Part shown: in pieces, positions 48,867 through 60,800 of the stretch
How positions within the stretch are numbered: the stretch's first letter is position 1
Layout of the letters: every line of letters starts with the position of its first letter
Assembly (NCBI GenBank): GCA_025331565.1
Contig: JAFREQ010000014.1
Coordinates: 1,692,501 to 1,756,500, forward strand
Source: Holacanthus passer
Lineage: Eukaryota; Chordata; Actinopteri; Pomacanthidae
Direction: 5' to 3'
DNA: 64,000 nt
Made by a program: the position numbers and the translations under genes
The notes under the pieces: model-generated
What the model saw: only the letters and a program-made list of their open reading frames with translations
What the model was told of the DNA's origin: nothing
The model's database searches: none

Positions 48867-50500
48867 GAGGATTTCGTCCATCTTATGGTCGACCTCCTTC
48901 CACAATCTCCCGACACGCAGTGAAACAATGTTCATATCAGTTCATTACATTCAGCACAAGTATCAGGGTTATTATTATTGAATCAGCGTAGTGTTCAACT
49001 GTGTATTCATTGTTTGCTGCCCAGCATCCTGACATAACTCCATCCAGTCACTCGCTGAAACATTCTCTTTTACATCCTCTCTCCAAGCCTCCAGTCCAGA
49101 CTCTGAGGAGTCCTGTCAGCCCGATTCAAGCGTGGCATATAGTAACCAAATCGAGCTCTTATCATAGCAATCTCCTCTCTTTCCATGGAGGATAGAGGAC
49201 ACATGCTGAGAGAGGGGTTCTGAGAGGATGACATGCTTCTTTATTGTGAGTGTTTGAAGAAGTGTTTTCAAGGTATGTCATATCTGATTAGTTCCTCAAA
49301 TGATGTAAGTTTACATTCATATTCTTCTATTTCTCTAATCCCCCTATCAGCCCAAACCCTTCACCAGGTCTACCTGGTTAAAAGTGAGTATTGCCCCAAA
49401 CAGGATTGTAATTATCTCTGTATCTCTGATGCCAAACACAGCTCATGTTAGAAAGTATAAGATTAGAGGGGGATATCCTTAGATTTTTAAGTGTTGAGGA
49501 GTAGATGTTTAAAGAGAAACTTGACGTGGTGGCATAAAATTCTGTGTCAATCCATGATGGTTCCAGATAAAGTTGGCAAAATGTTTCAGAAGTTGATGAA
49601 ACAAATGATTTTGAGGTGGTGAAGGGATATTCATGCATTATTTTTTACCAATTAAGGATACAAATAACATAAATAAAGGTAGGTTAGTCAAGCTTAATGC
49701 GTTACAGCCAGACCTTTCTTTGAATTAGTGCTCTTTCTTCCCTGTGAGTTGCTGTGATTGCGAGACTTTTCTTTTAAACACACCGAAAAAAGGTGTAATT
49801 TGAAAGCGTCTGTGATGACAGAGTGGTATCAAAACAAAAAATCTCTCTCCATATCTTTAAGACTGACAACAAAGATACTCAAGGCAATTAGGCGAGTCGC
49901 TGAACCTGTTTGAGCCTCGTGTGATTATTTTCTGCCACGCACACTTTGAAATTGAAATAGAAAGCGTTCTCCATTGCTGAGACAACAGTCGAGGCTGTGT
50001 TTATCTGCACAGAAACAAATCTCACGGCTACTCCACCATAGCCAAACATCCCATCATTCCTGCCTGAATGATTTCATGCTTGGGGAAGCTGAGGTTAGGC
50101 AGAATATATCAGGTGGGAAGGGATGGGGAGAAGTGTGGGGTGGGAGCACCTTCTAACCACAGACAAGCTGATTTGCTTTGAACACATTTAGCACAGATAT
50201 ATAGCCATTTTATTGCTCAGATGGCTGCTCGATCTGAAATTGTTCTACGAGCTCTTTAGTGCATGCTTGAAGGGATCCAGGAGCCATTTGATTCACTCAC
50301 TTGCACACAGCTTTAATAGTCAAAATCACAGTTGGATGAATCAGATGTTTGGTAGGAGAGAGAATTTCACTGAAAACATCTCTGTATTTTCAAACTTACT
50401 GCACAGCATTTCAAATCCATATTATTCAATTAAACAATGAATTTTGTGAGATGCCTGAAAAAAGTGACATGTTTCCAACCAATTGCTATTCAAATTTTGC

Positions 50501-50520
50501 TTTTTTTTTTTTTTTTTTTT
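50501..50520. repeat. Poly(T) tract
   Basis: Twenty T residues following TTGC. No LINE or SINE body was recognised next to it. Confidence 0.85.
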
Positions 50521-51039
50521 CCATTTGTAAGCCCTTAACTATCATTTCTTAAGTCTATGTGCATCCTCTGGTTCAGCTGCCACGGTGACTCAATCACATT
50601 TCCTCTCGTGGAATGAAAACCAGCTCATTTACTCTGTCATCTCCGGCTTCCGTGTTTCTGCACCTGCTCGATACAAGGCTATCAATGGTTTAAATTGCTA
50701 ACACACCCATCAGACCATAAATAAGCAGCCCAGGTCAGTACGTCCTTGGGGTGGGCTTTTGTGGCTCATGAAGATAAAGAAAAATCCACCATAAGTCACA
50801 GTGTTCCAAACTTTGATAAGAGGATTTGGGAGATAATCAGTACACTCATTTTGTACTTAAGAAACTGGAGTATTAATACTGAAACCAAGCAAATACCCAG
50901 GGTAGAGCAGTACATGACAGGGAATACTGAAAAACAGGAAAGCAAAATAATTAGTGGTTTACAGAAAAGTTGCAGTAATAATGTTAAGTGTCTTAGCATG
51001 ATAACATTTGCTTATTAGCATGAAACAGAAAGTAAGGCA

Positions 51040-51431
51040 GCTAAGGCATTCGACAGATTAAAATCTTGACCTGACGATGGTGCACGGCACAAATTTGAAT
51101 CTCATCATGTCATGAGAGGAAAGTCAGGGGATCACCAAAACATGGGGATACATCATGTAGGAACCATGAATGAAAGATTTTTGTGCCATCAATAGATGTT
51201 GAGATGTTATTTTGAATAAGTGAAAAGTTTGACCTTCTGATGGCATAAGAAGAAGCATAATGGCCTGGCATAAGACTGCTGACTAAACCAAGCTAAAAAC
51301 CCAAAACAAAACTAAAACGTTTCACTAAAAAAAACAAAAATCTCAAACTCATACGTGTGCTAGACAAAAGGTCAGAGGATAACTAAAGTCAGTAATCTTT
51401 ATCATCTTTAACCATCCTCTGGGGACCATGA

Positions 51432-51468
<37 letters not shown>

Positions 51469-51590
51469 ATTTATCCATTAGCTGTTCAGATATTTCAGTC
51501 TGAATCAAAGCGGTCAACCACCCAAAAGATCGACATTTCCAGCCCTGATGCTCTGCCACTGAAAAATAAGACAAATGCAATCCTTCAGTA
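51040..51590 (+). repeat. Interspersed fish repeat with internal poly(A)
   Basis: Copy of the GCTA-rich/CATCCAATAG family: TCTTGACCTGACGATGGTGC, AAGTCAGGGGATCACCAAAA, CATCCTCTGGGGACCATGAA, CCATTAGCTGTTCAGATATT. A run of 31 A at 51434-51464 lies between GACCATGAAT and GGCAATTTATCC, where other copies have a short ordinary sequence. Confidence 0.65.
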
Positions 51591-51959
51591 ATTCTATCCA
51601 CTTATTCACTCCATCCTCCCCCTGAGCCATTAATGCATCCGGTTAAGAGCTGAAACATTTTCAGAGTCCTCCACCAGCTACATTTTTACACAGAATCAGT
51701 CTCTCAGCCTCCCCACCTGATCCAAGTCTCCACCCAATAGTAAACAGTTGACCAGACACTCACCTGCAAGCAGGAATGATTCTCTCTGCGGGTGCCAGAA
51801 CAGCACAGACACAGCAGCAGCATCTCCCAAACTTCAGGCTAGAAGGCTAGACCTGAACAAACATGACTGACAAGATGATTTATAGCTGAAATATTCTTCT
51901 AAAATATCACAATAACAGTAACACGGTTTTCATATTACACCTGTAAAAATAAGCCTGAG

Positions 51960-52680
51960 AGGCTACAGCCACACTAGAGGACAATGTTTAGCGGGTCTAA
52001 TGTTTTGCTATGTTTACAGTCTCAGTTCAGCGTGTAAGAATACTGACATTTGCTAATGGTACTAAACACAAAGACAGCTGAGGCTGATGGGAATGACTTT
52101 AGTTTTCCAGGCATGTGGTCATAAACCAAAGTATCAGACACAGTTTTAATCTGTTGATGGTGCTAAATGGATCATTAAAATTATTGTAATTCATCCCCAG
52201 GGGAACATGACCTGAATACATCCAATAGTAATTGAGACATGTCACTTGGAACCACAAATGTCAAACTCACGGTGGTGAGAAAAAGTCAGGGGATCCCCAA
52301 ACTCATCAGGATCAGGAATGTCTTTCCAATCCAATCCATTGTGCCAATCCATCCAGTAGATGTGGAGATATTTCACTGGGTAAGTGAAAACTTCAATCAT
52401 CTCCTGGTCTAGATGACCAAATCACCAAAGTCATGAGGACTCTGGGGGTATCTGTGCCGAATGTAATGGCAATCCATCCAACAGTTTTCATTCAAAGCCC
52501 AAACAGTCAACTTGATGGTGGCACTAGAGGTAAAGTGAGGGGCTCACTCAAGTTAGACAGCACCATCCCTCTGTGTCTGCACACAATGTCATGACAATCC
52601 ATTCAATCATTGTACGAGATGTTTTAGTATGGACCAAAATGGTGGATCGACACTGCCGTCCTTAAAGCCCTGCTGGCGTT
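51960..52680 (+). repeat. Interspersed fish repeat with several tandem monomers
   Basis: The longest copy of the family. After the head (TTTGCTAATGGTACTAAACA, CAGCTGAGGCTGATGGGAAT) the monomer carrying AATCCATCCA-AGT, then a GAGATATTTCA word, then CTCA(C/T)GGTGG and GTCAGGGGATC words, repeats about four times with roughly 130-bp spacing, ending in TATGGACCAAAATGGTGGAT. Confidence 0.65.
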
Positions 52681-53839
52681 GCTAAAAACTATCACATTTC
52701 CACTGAAGCTGTTCTCCAATCAACTGCAGAACATAACCCAAGTTTCACAGGCAAACAGTTGCACTTTGGGTCCAGTTTATTGCCCAGATTTCTACCCAGT
52801 TTTTACCCACAATAACATCAGTGAGAAAACAAATTAACTATACCACTGCACAAAGGGGACCTTTTTCTAGGGAGTGGAAAACCTCATGTGATTTGCTTAC
52901 TGTTTGAAATAAAGGCTATCACATCTGAGAAAAGGTTTTTTTTAATGTTATAATCAATGTCTTTCTTTCATTTTTCAGTAAATGCTGCTGTCATGCTTTA
53001 TTGTTTAATTTTTTTGTACATTTGTTTTCATTAAAAAGCATTTTAAATTCTTCTTAAAGTCTTCTTGTCAGTGTGAAATAGAGATAATGAAAAGCACAAA
53101 AGATGTTTCAGACATTTAAAGATATCAAAGTTTTTGGTGAAAAGGTCACCTTCAGTCCCCTGGAAATGTACATTAGAATGAAAATTAAGTTAATGTGGAT
53201 GCATGAGCCAACTTGTGTTTATTCTTGTTACCTTTGCTTATGAATTACCACACAGGTAAGGTTGGTATGCAATAAGATAAAATAATGCTCATATTGTAAC
53301 TTGAAGCCCTTTAAAAGTGTGCCACTCAAAATAAATGTATTTATCTAAAAGTGCAGTTTTGTCAGCAGTTTTTGAGATCTGAAAATGTGATTTAGTGTAT
53401 GAAAAATACAGCTTTACATAAGGCACTAAAAACATTAAAAGGAATTAGAACATGAAACATTAAATTGCTCCTTGTACACCTCACTGTCTTTTAGCTTCCA
53501 ACTTTCATAGCGGACCCTTTCTCCTACATCTCTCGCTCTCTAAAACCCAGAGAATAGATCAAAGACATCATTGATCCTCTCCGCCTTCATTTGCTTTCAG
53601 ATCTGAAGAGACGCACTCTACAGAAATCCACACGCCAAAGAAAGTGCTGCCGTAGTTACTGTGATCAGCCAGTAGGAGTATGTTTGTTTGTTATATCATT
53701 AAGATATTAATACATCATTTTCGTTACATGATTGTCAAACTGGTATTGAACTACATTTTATGTTTTATTTAAAAGGTCTTCGAAAGTCTTGAAATTAGAA
53801 TTAATTTCGAGATATTATAGATTCTTCACAAAGACAATG

Positions 53840-54205
53840 AGAGGCCTCGACTCAAGTTATTGATCAGATCTCTTCTTGTCCCTGAGATTCATCCGATGCA
53901 TCCTTCCTGCTCCAGACTGACACACAGAGACTTTGCACAGACCTGCCCGAGGAGATCAGGGCTGCAAACTGTGTCTGGTCTTCTTAACCACTTAAAAAAC
54001 CCACTTTTTTATAATTGATGATTTATGATGATTTCATTTATATTTTATAACATTTCAGTTCATTATATTCTCCTTGTGTTTTATAATATGTTTAGTTTTT
54101 ATGCTTTTAGTTTGTTTTATTCTCTTCATTTTAAATGTGTTCTGTTTCTATTGTAAAGCACTTTGCAGCTGTGTTTTGAAAGCTGCTAAATCGATAAAGT
54201 TTCTG
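53840..54205 (+). mobile_element. LINE remnant, ORF2 C-terminus and 3' UTR
   Basis: The plus strand encodes DLPEEIRAANCVWSS in one frame, resembling the C-terminal LPEEIR-A... segment common to fish CR1/L2-type LINE proteins. It is followed by a 3' UTR-like CTATTGTAAAGCACTTTGCAG and GCTGCTAAATCGATAAAGTT. The reading frame is broken after this point and no reverse transcriptase domain is present, so it is a 5'-truncated dead copy. Confidence 0.6.
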
Positions 54206-57200
54206 CTTTTTGTTTATTTTCTTACCATAATATCATTATTATCATTATAATTATTATTAAAAGTCATCATTTATTCCAGCCATTTATCAGAGACAGAGAT
54301 GATTTGTTGCCTCTCTTCTCATCGCATATTGAATATGTTAGAGGTACTGAGTAAGTTGGTCCCTGAAAAGGAGGTGCAGCTCTCTCCTTCTGGACCTTTT
54401 TACTGAGGATGTACATTGTGTTGACCTGTAAAGCAATCACGAGAATGTTTAATAAGAAGAAGCTGATAGCATTTACATGCCTGGGGATTGATGTGCGTGA
54501 CGTCGGGCGCTGAGAATTGACTCCTCTGGACTCTATCACTCTTCCACTGCCGAGCTGACGGGGCCTCAATTAAACACCTCGTCTCAGTGACATTCAGGAC
54601 ATGTTTGGATGAGATAGCACTCCGTGCACGTTTCACCTGGACACAGAATAATTATGCAGATCCTTATCCATACTGTGGGTAATGTCATTCTCATTCATCA
54701 CTGTGTTGTGTGCCTAGCCTTATTGAAAAACATGGTGATATGGCTCCATAAGTACATTAAGCCCCTTTTGGGGGCCAAACAGAAATAGCATGTGTGTGTT
54801 TCATTGTAAATCCTACAGGCTCTTGTGTAATATTCACTGGCAGATCTATTTGTTCACAGATCATCGCTTCATCTGTTGTATTGTAGCTTCAGAGCAACAT
54901 CCATCAAATCCTGCTTACACAATTTATGACTGTTACTAATGAGCTTAACTATGAGTCAAAATAGAATTATTTTTCTTGTTGCCCCACAGCTGAGTCGGGA
55001 ATGTTTGATTAACACATCTCGACAATGAAACACTCACATACACACGAGGATACACCGATACACACAGACTCTATACTGTAGAAATCCTGCCATCGTGGCC
55101 CTCCGGACAGGTTTGGAAGTGCTGATGTTGATTAGCATAGCTTTGAGTGAGCCAACCCTTTGTCATGCATTTGCCACAATGAATCAAGTTCAACATCTGC
55201 AGCCACCGGGCTGTCACCACAGAAAGATTTGCCACAGATGAAGTTGATTTGCATATCAAACTGAGGACCTCGTGTGCCACAACCCCCTCATTTGCTGTGA
55301 AAAATATGCCCGCACAGTCTACAAAATTATCAATGTGACCATCACTACCCTCCTCATTTATTTATGGCTCGGAGGAGGAATTCCTAATGACAGCAGACAG
55401 AAATGTTTTAAATCTGCGAGATTATTAGTGAACGAGCTCTCTCAGCAGTTGTCTTGATTATCGCATTAATTCACACACTTAAAGCACTTTTTCTAGCGGC
55501 GGAGCTCTAAATTATTTAGAGATGGAAACACTTTAAAACGAGAGACACTATTTTGCATTCTTTGTGCTGCATGAATAATTAACAAAGAGGGTAAAACGCA
55601 CCGCGCAGTTAAATCTGAGCCGTTTAATCAATGTTTTATTCTGTTTAACTTATAGATGGGGATCATTTGAACACATTAACAAATCAGTTGCGCCTGGTTG
55701 AAGAAAGTGTTGATTATACTTCTTTGATTTGATGCTACTGTGATATTTTCAGTTCCTACTATTCCCTCTGCTGTATTATTCTGCTGCCTTCCACTGTGTG
55801 TTTCATCTCAGCATGTATTATTTACCTTATACTCATATTGTGATGCGAAGTTTACCCCCAACTGTAACGTATAGATTATTATTATTATTGTGTTAAAGAG
55901 GGAGGCTTTTCTTAGTAATGATGCATTATCTGTTTGGATGGCAGGTTATTTCCCAACTGACTCAAAATAGTAGAATATAAGTTAACAAGGAACCATTACA
56001 CGCAGTAGCATTATTTGTCTGACATACTGGACATCCTTGGACAACACCCTCTAAATAATGCAATAACACCAGGAAGACCTGCTACACCCCGGGTCTATTT
56101 TCTCCCACCATTAAACTGTTATATTGGTAGTATAAGCAGCACTGGAGGGAATCACTGATTTGTTTTGTTTTGACGTCTATAAGCACAAGCTTGTGAATGT
56201 GAACACAGGTAGCGGTGAACCTGTTTGCATTAACAAGACAGCGGGGCAAATAAAGGGGGCGAGTCAGTATCGGCTGCAGCAGATGCAGAGAAGTAATTGA
56301 CCTGAAAAGGCCCCCAGCCAGAAACAATTTGTTATTTGCCTGTTAATCCTGGTTGCCCAAGAAGAATAGATCCAATCTTCAGTAATAGGAAGCACAGGAG
56401 ACCCCTGATCCAAACTTCGTGGGAGGTGTGGGGGGTGGGGGCCAAGATAAGGTCTCAGTTATCTGAGCTGACTCGGAGCAACAATCCACCAATGAGGACA
56501 GCGCTGCATTTACGCCCTGGTTTAAACTCAATTAAGGAGGAGGGTCAACCAGGATCTGGTTAAACTCAATATCACTTATATGTAATTAGATAGGCATGAA
56601 ATAATTTTTCTGATGCTTTATTCATCGCAGGGTTTATTCAATTACTTTGATTAATGGTTAAGTTGGTAAGAACATAATTAAGGGATGAGGTCAAGCAAGT
56701 TCACATATAGTTCAATATAATATTGCAGAAAAGTCAAGTCAATTAGTTATTTTTTCCTCGCCTGGGTTTTTTTTTTTGCACGTCTTCACAGCCTTGATAT
56801 GAAAATTAACACGTTTAATATGAGAAATTAATTTGAATTGAATCCTCAGAGAATCAGCTAGAGAGATATTTGCTTTTATTGGGCTTCATTAGCTACAGCG
56901 TCCCAGCAGATACATTAAAGCAAAGTCACATCCCAGTTGACACTTATTTACATCAACAAACAGTTCAACACAACTGCAAGGTTAGAAATTGCATATAAAA
57001 TATATCAGCATTTCTAAGTGACTATTTGCTCACATTGTATGCAGCCTCACAAATTGGTCTCTCTCTCTCACACACAGACAAACACACAGCTAAACCCTCA
57101 TCATTACAGGTTGTAAACAGTCAGGGATCACAATCAGTGCGATGGGGGATTGTTGGTGGGAGCGGCGAGATCTGGCAGTCACAGGTGGTTCAGCTCGAGG

Positions 57201-57545
57201 GAAACTTATCACAGGAGACACTCTGACCTGCAGGGACCAGCCCTGTGAGTCAAACCTGAGAAAAACAAGCCCAGTGGTCGTTCTGTTTTTTTAGTTTGTG
57301 CACACTGACTGCATTACAGTCAGATCAAGGGGTGGGGGGAACAATGTGGAAAGGGAGGGATGAAGAGATGGGAGGTGAAGGGGGGGATGGGGGTCGCTAG
57401 GATCCGGCGCTTGTTGGTGTATCGAGTATTGCTCATGAGTGTTCTGCTTCATTTGGCTCCCTTCTTTAGCATACATGTGATGCAATAATTCTGGCCCTAT
57501 ATCACCTGGGGGCAAATGTGATTCATTATGTCCTCACATGTTATT
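54206..57545. other. Non-coding stretch upstream of the unrecognised gene
   Basis: No coding exon recognised. Blocks at about 55490-55700 and 56200-56560 have balanced composition, several TAAT/ATTA words and no match elsewhere in the window, as conserved enhancers often do. This is impression, not proof. Confidence 0.4.

Positions 57546-57546
<1 letters not shown>

Positions 57547-57586
<40 letters not shown>
57547..57586. repeat. (CA)n microsatellite
   Basis: Twenty CA units, followed by a second CA-rich stretch at about 57652-57715. It lies 270 bp upstream of the first coding exon at 57856. Confidence 0.95.
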
Positions 57587-57587
<1 letters not shown>

Positions 57588-57855
57588 TTATGTCATAGCA
57601 TGCATACATGTTCATGCACTTAACCATCTTGGCCCGGCTTACAGATCTCAACAGACACACACACAAACTGGAGCACACATTCACACACACACACAAACAC
57701 GCACATACACTCAAGTGACTGTGGAAGAAGGAGAAGATTCAGCCGAGGACGGAGACAAGTTGCATTTATCTTCTGCATGCCAGGCTGCTGCGTGTGTGTG
57801 TGGGTGTGTTAGTCCCCTTGGATGAGCACACACGGCTGAGGATGCTGCTGGGAGC

Positions 57856-60800
57856 ATGAGTTCTGACCGAGAGGAGTATGACATGGTCTGTCAGAAAGCT
57901 GTGACCCTAATTGTTGACCTTTGCCTCCACAACAGCACGCTGCTGGATCAGGACACCTGTCAGGATTACCTCTTCCTGTTGTCCGGCCACAGCTCTGACC
58001 GCAAAGAACTGGGTAAGGGCTATAATTAACTCCTGCTCTATATTGGGTGTAAAAGCCAGTAGCTTTTCTGATGTGCTTTGCAAGTCTCCATGCTCAGTTG
58101 TTCCTCAGAAAAAAAGCTGATTTCAAGGTATTTTGTATTGCTGCACTGTGTATCTGTTTGTGAATGTCAAAGGCAGCTACATTTAACATGTGGTTTTCCT
58201 TCTTTTTCGTTTTGTTTACCACATGTACGGTCACAGATGGTTGCTCAGACAGAGCTTCGATTGAGCCATTAATACATCCTTAATGAGTTTTTGTGACCCC
58301 AGGGCAACAGGGAGCAATAGGTGTATAAAACAAACTCACATTGACTCCCCGGGTTGCTCCAGAGAGCAGAGCTTCCATACCGTTAATAGATAAGCCTTGA
58401 GGGTGACTAATGCCAGCTGATGCTGTCCTGACCACTCAGGCTTACAAAGAAAAGAGATGAGAAACAAACAAACCTTTTCAGAAATGTGTGTTGCTTTGCC
58501 TGGGTGGACAACTAATATGAACACATGAACAGCAAGCAGCAATGCTGTGTGTTCAAAGTTTCAGTGCTGGATTAGTGTTGTGACTTATTCATGAGGGGTG
58601 ATTTACACATCTGTTGCAGCCTCGTGCAGCTGTTGCTTTGGCACTTGTCGTGGGCTTCAGCCTCTTTAAAGGAATAATAAGCCCTCGCGTCAAATCCAGT
58701 GTTAATGGAGCAGCTCCACTATGGCAGACTTTGTGTGTTCTAGGTGTTTGTCGTGTGAATTGTGGTTGTGAAAATTTAGCAAACATTGGCTGAATTGTTT
58801 AGAAGCAGAGGAAACTAGTGAATTTGGTGTTAAAATGCAGTGGGCACTCCACAAGATATGACCAAAGGGTGTGTGAAGAATTGCAGGTTTGCAGTGTGAA
58901 GATTTTCAGATAGCTGAGCTTACAAAATGTTACGTAGTGTACAATTAGAAATCATGCCACTTTATTTTTATCTGGAAAACTGGATTCAGAAAACCAATGC
59001 AGTAAGTATATCAGGACATATGATTTCATACCAATTACACAACCCGCTGCATATTTGACATCCATAATTGTCATCTATAATTGTTTGGTAATCCATTTAA
59101 TTTTACATTTCTTCTTCCAAACACTCAGTTTCTTGTGCATGAGCATTGATTTGTGTCTCTGCAGACTGTTTGACAGAGAAATTGGTCTTCAGCTTTGTAA
59201 GCAGGTGCACAGGAAAGAGGAAATATCATTTGTGGCTGCTTTTTCAAGGATGGTTTCCTGTTCACAGAGTGCATGTCACACCAATCCTGACCAAATCCAC
59301 TGTCACCTCACATCATTCTCAGTGGGAGAATTGAACGTACATCACAGTGCCACTGGCATCCACTACTGAGCTGTCGGGACATTAAATGCCATTGCATGTT
59401 CTGTAGCCACTGATGTAAATTATTTCTGCCACATGGAAACTAAAGACAAGCTGCTTCTCATAATGTAGGTTGGGAGGTTGTATGAAATGTCTCCTTGTGT
59501 ATATTTTTTGTCTAATGCAAAGATCCCACAGAGAGCAATATGTTGTTGTAGCAAGTGTCATGTTCAATAAACAGGACCTATGACATTGAAACAAAAGATT
59601 TTCCTTTTTGTAAAGGCAGCTGCAAAAATATCCTAATATTGCCTCAATAGAGAGACAAAGTCCTGATGTCTCATCTGGACAAGCCTCTGTTCCACTAGCT
59701 TCAGTAACTCATCTCATTCAGCACAAATTGGCCTCCACTACAACTCTTTTCAATAGTAACAAAAAAAAACAAAAACCAGAATGTGATAATCTGCTAATCC
59801 TTTTTGACTCAACTGAAAAAAAAGACAATATATTTAATGTTTGCCGTCATCAACTCCATAGATTTTTGCAAATATTCTATTGTGAATTTGATGGCAGCAA
59901 CATGTTTCAACAAAAGACTGTGAAAGTTGTGGACTGATCCAAAAACACCTGTTTGGATCATTCCACAGGTAAACAGGTTCATTGGTAAGATAAGATAAGA
60001 TAAACCTTTATTCGTCCCACAGTGGGGAAATTTACAACAGGTGATAGTATCATGATTAGGTGTGAAGTGGCATCCTGGAAAGACTCAGTGGTTCACAAGC
60101 AAGAATGGGACAAGTAATATTATCACATTTGCGTTTGGCCAGACTGCCAGACAAGCTGTTGTACAATCCCATTATAACAGACACAGGTGCACCAGCGTAT
60201 CACATAACCAATGAACAAAATGATGCATACTGACCACAATCAAATGAACTATCAAAAGTTCATTTCTACCTGAACTGTGGATCAAAAGCGATATGAAGAG
60301 TGAGCTGTTCTGGCAAGATCCCACAGAAAATGCTTTTCTGGGAGGAAGTTAAGCAGCAAGAACCAATGTGGAATTGCAAATATTTGATCTCAGACACCTT
60401 CAGTGTGAGGGAAACGACAGACTCACTGCAACTTGTGCTATCACATGCATCCACCTTACCTCTCAAAGCCAACTGAATTGCATTTGTGTGAAACTTGTTA
60501 ATGAATTCTTGAGTCATGGTCAAAAACACGTTTTGTGACATTTGTGCCTGATGTAATGAAATTCCCTCCAGGCATTCCTGAGATGTCATGTTCACAAGAA
60601 ATGGACAGACGTGAGGTGAAAGTGATCTTGACCTTTGGCCTTTGACTACCAAAATTGAATCAGTTCATCCATGATTAATTATACTGCACGTTTTCAATTT
60701 CTCACCACAATTTACATGCATTTGTTTCAAACACATTCTCATTGTGTTTCTGTTTGCTGAGACTCTTTCAGTTTTTCTGGTAAATATTGGTAACTGTGGG

